Of a stretch of DNA of 10,278 nucleotides, positions 1 through 8,300 are shown piece after piece (within the stretch, counting starts at the first letter, position 1; every line of letters starts with the position of its first letter). The stretch lies in contig PIVH01000026.1 in the NCBI GenBank assembly GCA_003354225.1, positions 1 through 10,278 of the forward strand, written 5' to 3'. The notes below the pieces were generated by a model, which saw only the letters and a list, made by a program, of their open reading frames with translations, did no database searches and had not been told where the DNA came from. This DNA is from Globobulimina sp. Its lineage: Eukaryota; Foraminifera; Rotaliida. The translations under genes were made by a program, and so were the position numbers.

Positions 1-60
1 TGTCTTTTTGTGGTTGGTGGCTTCGTGCATGAAGAAGAGGAAGAATGAGAGTAGAGTAGG

Positions 61-138
61 GGGTCAGGTCTGGTCTAGTGGAGTAGGGGGTATGTGATAC
101 GTAAGCGTAAATCCGCCCCCCAACTAGCGGCCTGGCCC
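61..138 (+). other. Possible RNA hairpin upstream of the main hairpin
   Basis: GGGTCAGG (61-68) pairs with CCTGGCCC (131-138) over eight positions with one G.U pair. CTAGT (75-79) pairs with ACTAG (123-127), and GGGGG (86-90) can pair with the C run at 116-121. The arms are joined by unequal internal loops, and the apical region (91-115) is mostly unpaired, so this is clearly weaker than the hairpin at 196-279. An 11-bp direct repeat GAGTAGGGGGT (54-64 and 81-91) overlaps it and means the G run could pair in two registers. It may be part of the same transcript as the next hairpin, or just a chance result of G- and C-rich tracts. Confidence 0.22.
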
Positions 139-195
139 GTGATAGTTTCGGTCCTGTGATCCATCGGCTGTGAGGGAGCTTTTTTGTTGAGAAGG

Positions 196-279
196 GGTAG
201 TGGACCGGCCATTTCCTTGGGGGGGTGCAGAGAGTTTTGACTCTCCGCATCTTGTCAAGGAAAGGGTTGGCCCACTGCC
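196..279 (+). ncRNA. Candidate microRNA-precursor-like hairpin
   Basis: Bases 196-235 pair with 240-279 around a TTTG loop (236-239). Of 40 opposed positions, 29 are Watson-Crick, 7 are G.U and only 4 mismatch (204/271, 211/264, 221/254, 229/246), with no bulge. The G.U pairs (for example 207/268, 208/267, 222/253, 223/252) become A.C mismatches in the opposite strand, so the + strand transcript is the one that folds well. Arms of about 22 nt at the base of the stem (around 199-220 and 256-277) have the size expected for a microRNA duplex, followed by an extended apical stem. No coding frame explains it. I do not recognise the arm sequences as a named microRNA. Alternatives are an inverted-repeat transposon remnant or another structured RNA. 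Confidence 0.42.
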
Positions 280-646
280 ATGTAGGGGCTTAAGTTAGCT
301 GGTTGGTCTGTCGTCCCTTTTTGTTTGATGTGATCAAATTTCGCCTTAAATGTGGATCCATTTCAAATTTTTACCCTCCAATACTAACCCGACGGCAATA
401 GTTAACTTAAACCCAAATAATAGTTTTTTGTAAATGCCTGGGTCGTAGCCTTAAACAGCAGACCCCTCTTAATTCATGTAAATTTTTATTCCCTTTAAAT
501 GCCACTTGTAAATAAAACTAACCCAGAAATTGTGTTGTTTTTAGTTACTTTTGAGTTTGTTTAGTTACTAGACGTTAAAATTTAAGTTATAGTTAAGTTC
601 GTTAAGTTATACTAAGTTAGTCATACTAACTTCCGTTCAAATCGAC
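280..646. other. Noncoding AT-rich stretch
   Basis: No convincing coding frame is seen. A polyadenylation-like AATAAA lies at 511-516. A short inverted repeat TTTGAT-GTG-ATCAAA sits near 324-338. The right part carries degenerate repeats of TTAAGTT (582-588, 593-599, 602-608, with CTAAGTT at 612-618) and two copies of TTAGTTAC (541-548, 561-568). It could be the 3' flank of a gene lying to the left, or part of a repeat. Confidence 0.3.
582..618. repeat. Degenerate TTAAGTT short tandem repeat
   Basis: Four units of TTAAGTT or one-base variants occur at spacings of 9-11 bases. This is a simple-sequence feature just upstream of a short open frame that begins at 647. No function can be assigned. 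Confidence 0.4.
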
Positions 647-882
647 ATGGAATTGATAAGCGAAAAATCGCAAATCGCAAAAATAAGTGAGATTAGAACT
701 AGAATGAGATGAAACAAAAAGTGCGTGCAAATGATGAAATCAACAGACTGACGAACAACGTACATGCAAAGCGAATTCGTACACAATTCCATGGACGAAA
801 TTATCGATGTAAGATACTTTACGTTTTTATTTTTGAGTTTACAAATGAAGGGGAATTTTCGCCAAATTTTATTTTGCCATAA
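647..882 (+). other. Two short overlapping open frames, possible gene relic
   Basis: An ATG at 647 opens 21 codons ending at TGA 710-712. A second ATG at 709 overlaps that stop (ATGA) and opens 57 codons to TAA 880-882. Both N-terminal parts are rich in Lys, Glu, Arg and Asn, as in a charged coiled coil. The second frame meets a GTAAGA donor-like site at 809, after which it becomes Phe-rich and looks noncoding. The pair could be one frameshifted exon or chance. Nothing in it matches a family I recognise. Confidence 0.17.
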
Positions 883-1280
883 GCAAATACAGTATGACAA
901 CATCATACGAGGGCAAGATAACTCCCATTCAGTTGTATTTTGGTTTCTGGACTAACGGGTTTTATATTCCGTGCGAAATAATGGCGTGTAAAATGTATTT
1001 CGAGAAATTTTCGTTGAGGACCCCCCACGTAATCATAAAACATCATTTTTAGTCAAAATAACTAAACCCCCCGTTTAAGACTTAAATCGACCAACATTGG
1101 GGATGGGAGGGGTCTATGCCTTGTACCATGGCATAGTACAATAATGGACATTTTACAATAAAATGGTATACAGTCGAAAATACAAAAATTTCGATCGCCA
1201 CAAAATCGCACGGAATTGATTTTTGAAGTTAAGTTTGGTTAATATTAGTTTATTAACAGAAAACATAAAACACCGGTGCC
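883..1280. other. Noncoding stretch with nested inverted repeats
   Basis: I see no gene here. Runs of C occur at 1021-1026 and near 1068. At 1114-1141, CTATGCC (1114-1120) pairs with GGCATAG (1130-1136), while TTGTAC (1121-1126) pairs with GTACAA (1136-1141), giving two mutually exclusive stems. The rest is AT-rich. Confidence 0.35.
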
Positions 1281-1507
1281 ATGAAAATACCGTATTATAT
1301 CGTACCCAATCATACAGTAATTTTAGCAACAACTGATGTACATACTTGTAGCCAGAAGTGGTTACAAATAAGTAAGTTAGTTAATAAGAACAAGTTGCTG
1401 CCGTTTAACTTATTTCAGGCAATCACACAATGGACAACCATCAGTCCAAGAATTTCATTGGCCGGATTCGCGACACTCCCGGATCCAAAATTCCGAATTG
1501 TCCCTAA
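1281..1507 (+). CDS. Hypothetical small open frame with a candidate 47-nt intron
   Basis: ATG 1281 opens a frame that runs to a stop at 1515-1517 if unspliced. A GTAAGT donor at 1372 and a TTATTTCAG acceptor ending at 1418 would remove exactly 47 nt, the commonest intron size in Caenorhabditis. The spliced frame is 59 codons plus stop (1281-1371 joined to 1419-1507). The product has no signal peptide, membrane segment or motif that I recognise. It may be a real small gene, part of a decayed gene that continues at 1526-1784, or chance. The splice signals are better evidence than the protein itself. Confidence 0.22.
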
Positions 1508-1630
1508 TTCCCCCTAACTACCTCTATGGGAAACACCAAGAACTTGAAGAAACTTGCAAGAAGAGCAGAACTGTCGTAAGAAGACCATGAAGTGAAGAAA
1601 ATTAAAATAATGAAATTCGCGACACTCCCG
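1466..1630 (+). repeat. 16-bp direct repeat ATTCGCGACACTCCCG
   Basis: Identical copies lie at 1466-1481 and 1615-1630, 149 bases apart. The two units are outside any strong gene and lie inside the short broken frames. The repeat could mark an old local duplication, or be a conserved protein or DNA motif present twice. Confidence 0.6.
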
Positions 1631-1784
1631 TACTATTACGGATTACGGAAGCAAGAAGTGTTCCATGGATCGAAATGTCATCAGGAGGAACATGGAGGCA
1701 TATAACATCATTCTGATGTTAAAACGAACTTTCGATTCGGCAGCCAAATCATGGCAGAAATTTGAATACAACATCAAAAGATAA
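1526..1784 (+). pseudogene. Broken reading frame, possible gag-like relic
   Basis: ATG 1526 opens a Lys/Leu-rich N-terminus that is closed by TAA at 1577. The same frame then stays open to 1703-1705. Overlapping it in another frame, ATG 1665 opens 39 codons to TAA 1782-1784, with a helical, basic composition and Trp/Phe residues typical of coding DNA. A donor-like GTAAGA at 1576 overlaps the internal stop, so splicing is an alternative to mutation. The location just before the putative LTR and the composition suggest a decayed gene, possibly gag-like from an older element. No family motif is visible, so the assignment is weak. Confidence 0.22.
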
Positions 1785-1841
1785 GGCCGCTGCCGCATGA
1801 ACTGGCCGAGAAATGATACGATTTTCATAATAACATTTTAG

Positions 1842-2153
1842 TGTTGAGTCGGTGCGATAAGAGAATTGTGATCTGGTCGTTGGTCGGCCACATTGATATT
1901 TTATTATTGTTTCTATATTTTATAAACTCATGCATCGGCTTAATTCGATTTACATTTAAAGTAGTAATAAGAAACTACACAGCAACTCGTGCTGTGGCCG
2001 CGAGGGCCAGTAGCGGTTTGTTCTCACATCTTCGAAGCCGGCATTCAAGCTACCAATTTACGCAGTTGTTGTAGTTGAGCGTTGTCAATCATCAGGCACG
2101 GTACTGGAACAAGTACATAGTGCAAAGTACATACATTCCTACATACTGTTACA
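1842..2153 (+). repeat. Putative 5' long terminal repeat
   Basis: The right boundary is inferred from the primer binding site that follows. The sequence ends CTGTTACA at 2153, then two bases, then the PBS. The left boundary is uncertain; TGTTGAG at 1842 gives a TG...CA element of 312 bp with TGT/ACA ends, a usual size for Ty3/gypsy LTRs. A TATAAA box at 1921-1926 would place transcription start around 1950. No similar copy exists after the polyprotein stop, so the LTR cannot be confirmed by its partner. A much longer LTR reaching back to base 1 is an alternative, because the window's last six bases repeat its first six. Confidence 0.4.
1921..1926 (+). promoter_or_regulatory. TATA box of the putative LTR
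   Basis: TATAAA lies about 80 bases inside the proposed LTR and about 430 bases before the polyprotein start. Its position suits a U3 promoter giving a genomic RNA that begins near 1950. Confidence 0.35.
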
Positions 2154-2155
2154 AA

Positions 2156-2167
2156 TGGTGGCAGAGG
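2156..2167 (+). other. Primer binding site, probably initiator tRNA-Met
   Basis: TGGTGGCAGAGG begins two bases after the presumed LTR end. It is complementary to the 3' terminus of metazoan initiator tRNA-Met (ending CCUCUGCUACCA) over 12 positions, with one G.U pair at the fifth base. Pairing stops after the twelfth base. The opening TGG matches the universal CCA end of tRNAs, as in LTR retroelement primer sites. This site would prime minus-strand DNA synthesis by the reverse transcriptase encoded downstream. Confidence 0.55.
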
Positions 2168-2353
2168 TACTGGTTTCTCTACAGCTACAGTTTGAGCTGT
2201 TGTGTATATTATAAATTTTTATATTTGTGCATATTATAAATTCTTACAGCTACAGTTTGAGCTGACGTGTATATTTTTGAACGTGTGACCACACCTTGAC
2301 AGGTGCTCGGAAATTGCTGAACATTCACTACGAAAACGACAACTAATAACACA
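2168..2353 (+). other. Retroelement leader with internal direct repeats
   Basis: The sequence TACAGCTACAGTTTGAGCTG occurs at 2180-2199 and again at 2245-2264. Between them TTGTGTATATTATAAATTTTT (2200-2220) is echoed by a near copy at 2225-2245. ACAGCT/AGCTGT forms a 6-bp stem inside the first unit. The polyprotein ATG at 2354 is the first in its frame after a TGA at 2318-2320. The repeats may be an RNA structure used in packaging or translation, or a simple local duplication. Confidence 0.5.
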
Positions 2354-5300
2354 ATGTTACCTGTACCTATTAGAGGATATGAATCTCTAACTTTTATATT
2401 TAACAGAGTTAAATCGTACTGGTGTAAAGCAGAAAACCGAGAATCAATTATCCCTAAAGAAGTCACACTCAATTTAGACGAAAGTTTAGACAATGTAGAT
2501 AATGACAATGCGGTAATAAATTGCGCAAATGGTCTTAATGTACCTGATCAGGAGTTCGTAAGCATGGATAATAAAATGGAACGATTGGAAGAACAAATAA
2601 AAAGGTTTAAAAGTAAAATTGCTTCATATAAATCAGATTTGAGAAAGAAACTCCAATCGACCGGCATTACAGAACTGAATGCTATTAATGGACAAAATAA
2701 ATTTGACAATTGTTCTTGTTGTACTAATGTATTGAAATGTGAAAGTGAATTGTGTGACGGTATTCAAAGTGTACCACCTATAAATGCATACCCAGAGGTA
2801 AAATATTATGCCCCAAAACCAATTGAAGTATCGGGTAGCAAAGTCGGCTCGTTGGGAATCAAAGTAAAGGATACAACGGTAATGTCACTGGCATTATTTT
2901 CGAACAGAGAACAGAGAAGTATAAATAAAGTGTTGAGAAAAGATAATAGAGTAATAACAAAAGGGTCGCAATCACCAGCAACTACTCAGGGAAGTAGGAA
3001 GCATTCGTCGAAAATAAAGCGTAAATGGAAGGCAATAATGGCAGAACATCTAGCAAAATCGACGGAGACCCTTGAACCAACAAAAGTAATGCCAATTCCC
3101 AAATACAGGGAAGGGAAGTTGTATCCTGAAAATGTTCTAAGCGCAGTGGAGGGTACTGATTCGACACCATTATTAACGGATCATTACTCTCTACTGGCAG
3201 AGAACTATTGGAAGGAGCGAACTCCCGAAGTACCAAAACGAGTAGATGGGTTACCCGAAGTTGCTTCTCAGTATTGCTTTAAACAGCCGAGAATATACCC
3301 GGCGCAACATCAGGTAAGAAAAAATGGAATTGAATACCAATACAACCTAATGAGAATAATCGCCGACCTTAAACAAAGTGAAGTACAAGGATTTGTGGAT
3401 GCACGAGAACAAAAAGAGAAATATGAGAGAAGATTGCGACAAGATGGCGGACAATCATCAAATGAATGGCCAATAGTGCCATTACATTATAATCGTGCAC
3501 CAATCGATGTATTATGCGACAAAACATCTTTAAAGAAAACGGCACCCACAAGTGCACTTCATGCACATGAACTACAACTGGGTAACATTTTAGACTTAGA
3601 AATGAACGAACTTCCTGTCACATATCTAGAGTATGACGAACAAATGCCATGTTTTCAAATCCCCACTATGTTAAGTACTGCGTCACATATTTCATTCATG
3701 CAAAAGTCAGTTTTCTTTAAGACAGGAGGCGATTTAGAAATGCTCTGTTGCTGTAAACATATCAAAGTAAAAGGGCATTTAAAACAGTATGCTGTATATG
3801 GTCATTCATTAATACGGTTTAATATCGGGTCTATGATATATGAACATGCAGTACATATCATAGATGACGATAGCGAATTGCCTCTTGTAATATTGGGACT
3901 GGACTTTTGGACACTGAATCCGCCAATCATAAAACGCCAAGCGGGCCATATCATTTTGGGAGAAAGTAAAATTCAGCTAGGACCCCCGCCAGAACCTTTC
4001 AGTGGTTTCGTACGATTAATAGAAAAAATAACGGTTCAGCAAGGAGGAATAAAAAAGGATGTTTTGGGTGAATTGTATTCATATGAAGGACATATAATAC
4101 CCGATGAGGGAACCGAAATATTTTTAGAACCAATGGAAGGACGTCGATCAAAAATAGACATACAAGTTATGCCAATACTAACAACAGTACTAAAAGGTGG
4201 GCTAGTAGCTATGCCTCTTCTCAACCGAACATCACGGCAGCGTAAATTTAAGGCAGAGACCTGTGTAGGTAGGGCTTATCAACGTGAGTCTTGTGTTTTA
4301 GCTGATACATTTGACATTGGAGTAGCACTATCGGCTGTAGTGAAATTGGAAGCAAATGAGAAACTAACATCAGATGAAGAAAGTTGTAACCAGAAGTTAC
4401 TATCATTATTTATGATAAGTGAACAAAATAGAGAGAAAGAACGATTACACAGCCGTGTGTTGCAATGTACAACAAACTGCAATGTACCGATGTTAAAGCC
4501 GAACCAACAATCATACGGATTAGTCACAAGACTAGACAGTCCTACTCAGATCAGAGTAGAGAAAACTGCCGACCTACCACTTAAAACACGCCAACGATCG
4601 CACAGTATAGATGTTTCGATTCTGGCATTGCCAGAATTTAAAAATGTCGATGGCGTTCTTACTAGCCACACCGATTTTGAGAACAAAGCTGAACCACTGA
4701 CAAATTATTTGCCAGAAGGGGTCGACGATGGAGAAGATTTATTAGGAGAAATCGACGCAGATTCACCCTTAGAATACGAACCACCGAAGGGAAAAGGAGA
4801 GCTAGGAGGAGTAGCTGATCCACAAGATGAATGGGGCGAAGATGATTCAACTAAGAAAGTCAGTCAAATGGTACAAATTGACGACGGACTACCAGAACAT
4901 CAAAAAGAAATATTACAGAAACTAATAGACAGAAATAGTGACGCATTTGCACGGACAAAAAAGGATTTGACAATAACACCATTAATAGAACATGAAATAC
5001 CTTTACTCACAGATGTACCAACTAAATTGCCAGCATACAAACTACCGCATCGTTACCATGATTGGCTGAGAGCCGAAATTAAAAATCTCTTGAGTTTGGG
5101 GCTGATTAGCCACTCCACCGCTCCATATAGTGCTCCGGTCGTAATTGTCAACAAAAAGGGTACTTCTAAGCTAAGGCTCTGTGTCGACTACAGGCTTTTA
5201 AATTCTATCACCTTAAAAAATGCCTTTCCTTTGCCCACGTGCGAATCAGTGTTTCCAATTTTGAATGGAAAACGCTATTTATCAACCATTGATTTGCAAA

Positions 5301-8300
5301 GTGCGTATTGGCAAGTACTAATCAGAGCAGTGGACAGGCCCAAAACAGCCTTCGCTACTTTATGGGGTTTATACCAGTGGAACATTCTGGCATTCGGCCT
5401 TTGCTCCGCCCCGGCAACATTCCAGAAGCTCATGAATTCGGTTTTCAATGACGTCATAGGTCAAGAAGTATTTTGTTATTTAGACGACATTTTAATCGCG
5501 ACCGAAACTTTTGAACGACACGTCGAAATGTTGGATCTAGTGTTTGAAAGATTAAGAACAGCTAATTTAAAAGCATCAGCTACAAAGTCCTTCCTTTGCA
5601 GAAAAGAAGTAGCTTATTTAGGTCATGTGTTGACTCCTAAAGGTTGCTTCCCGAATCCCAAAGCAGTAGAAACAATCGATAAAATGGTACCGCCAAAAAC
5701 TGTAACGAATTTAAGAGGTTTTATTGGGCATGTCAATTTTTTTAGAAAATACATTCAGAATTATGCCAAATTGACTGAACCCTTGAATAAGTTACTAAGA
5801 GGAGCAGGGAAGAAGAAGAAAGATAGCATCACAGCGGACTGGGGACCTGAACAACAACAAGCATTCCAGAAAATAAAAGACCTTTTAAAATCAAAACCAA
5901 TCTTGGCATACCCAAATATTAATAAAGATTTTGTATTGTTTACAGATGCTAGCAATTATGCAATCGGCGGAGTATTGTGCCAAAGAGGTGATGGCGACGA
6001 TACGGGATACCATCCACTTATGTATTTATCCAGAACTCTACGATCAGCAGAGAGAAACTGGAACACGACCATAAGGGAATGCTACGCATTGGTCTACTGT
6101 ACAGAACAAGTGCAAGATTTATTGGGGAATGGCAAGTTGACAATTTACACCGATCATAAGCCCCTAGAAGGAGTTTGGGATAACAAGAAATCACAAGAGA
6201 AAATGTTTCGATGGGCTGAAAAAATGAGCAAGTTCAATTATGAAATTAAATACGTGCCGGGAGTGGACAATACCGTAGCTGATTACTTGAGTCGACCACA
6301 GCTACTCTCAGATGAGACAATACAAACAGTGGACCGAATGTCACCAGAAAACATCAATAGTATGGTATTAAGAATTGGGAATACAGACGAACAAGTCCAA
6401 CAACAATGGGACTGTTTACAACAGCCAAGTAAGCCAGGAAGAATGGTCAAATTTCCCGTGAATCAAGTGGAAAAAGTAATGTTGTTACAGCCTACCGGTC
6501 GAGAAGAGACAGTAACACAAATTTGGCCAGATTTGCCACGTGATACCATATTAATTGCAGGAGAAAACTTCGCGACCGAACAGTGCAATGACCCCGAGTT
6601 ATATAATATAATTGCCGCATTCCAGCAAGGGTCACCTAAGAAAATTTTTGGAAAAAAACACAATAAATTTGTAATAATCAATAAAAGTCTATACTACCAG
6701 CCAACGCACAATCCCCCGCGTCTAGTCGTCCCTGACCACTTAATTCTGAAAATTTTAGTAAATTTACATGCATCTAAATACGCAGGACATGTCGGTGTGA
6801 CACAAATGATGAAACAATTGCGTAAAAGGTATTACTGGCATAACATGGATCGATCAGTAGAACAATTTGTGGAGTCATGTGAACAATGTCAACAGTGTCG
6901 AGTTCAACAAAACCCCCATCGAGAAGAATGGCTACCATACCCCCAACCGACAGGACCATTTTCTAACATTCATATTGATTTAATTGGTCCTATAAATGAT
7001 CCATTGAGCCCGTATCGGTATATATTTCATGCGATTGATCGGTATACCCGTTTCACTTTTGCAGTACCATTGTACACAGCGACAGCTAGAGAATGTTACA
7101 ATGCGTACCATGATTATATACTGATGCAACATGGACCTCCTGCATATGTCATAACTGATAACGGACCGTGTTTTAGATCAGCGGAATTTTCAGAAGCAAT
7201 AACACTTGGTTGTAGGACGAAACACTGTTTTTCGCCGTCATATTCACCTGCAACGAACGGTATTATTGAACGAGCAAACCGTACATTGAGTCAAATGATC
7301 AAACGGGCAAAAGCTATGGATACAAACATTGTATGGCATGAGTATTTACTGTATGCATTATTTGCCATGAGAAATACAATCCATAGCACTTCAGGTCAAA
7401 CACCATACAATCTGGTTCATGGCAGTGATTCTGCAAGCATAACAGACCACCAAATGGGACTGAAACCATTGAGCAATAACATGAGTGCTGACGATCAGAG
7501 AATAGCATTTTGGCGAAACGCGAGACAAATACGGGAATCGGCGCAGCAAGTGATACAAGAAGAAACAGAACGATTTTTGGGAAATGCAAATACTAGAGTA
7601 CAACCGCTGGACATAGGTGAAGGTGCCCTGGTTTATGTGTGGTCCCCAGTACTCAGTAAACACGAGAAAAAGAAGTTCCATTTGTATTGGAAGGGACCCT
7701 ACCGTATCTTATCTGTCCAGAACACTACAGTAACCGTCCAGAACATGAACAACCCCCATGGACCAGTATTGCATAGACACAAAAACCACCTGAGAATTTA
7801 TCACGAGCCGAACATTATCACAGAAGATTTGCTCATGCCGTTGCCTAATATGGATGATGATCCAGTAGAGGTCAACCCAAGTATTGACCCTATGGTATAT
7901 ACATGGGAAAGTTATGCAGAAGAGACAGAAGAAAACTCATTCGACTATACCCGTCTAGGTGATGACGAGGTAGTACAACAGACCGTTGAACCAAATGACT
8001 CAATTACACGGAATGAGACACAAGAAATCGAAAGAAACAGAGAAATATTTGAAATACAAGAACTTGAAGAACTGCCACAAACAGAAGAATCAATACAGGT
8101 ACCAGATAATGAGTCATTACAACCCAATTTTAATGTTTTAGGTACCGAAATTCCAATAGTTGATCAAACAATCAACGAGGTGCCAATAGTCATAGATGAG
8201 CCAATTGAAATTGCTGATGAAGCAGAACAGCAAATGACTATTCCAGGAAATGACGAAACAATACAGGGGTTGGAACCCGAGGCTGAGAGTAGTGACAGTG

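Noticed and set aside
637-906. 89-codon minus-strand open frame
   Set aside because: Phe/Ile/Leu-rich product of AT-rich DNA, no domain, no splice or promoter context.
1841-2074. 77-codon + strand open frame
   Set aside because: Lies inside the putative LTR, opens from a non-ATG codon and has no family motif.
2711-2755. Cys-rich stretch as a gag zinc knuckle
   Set aside because: The spacing (C120, C122, C123, C129, C134, no His) does not fit CX2CX4HX4C.
5449-5456. TGACGTCA (CRE core)
   Set aside because: Falls inside the reverse transcriptase coding sequence, just before YLDD; explained by coding.
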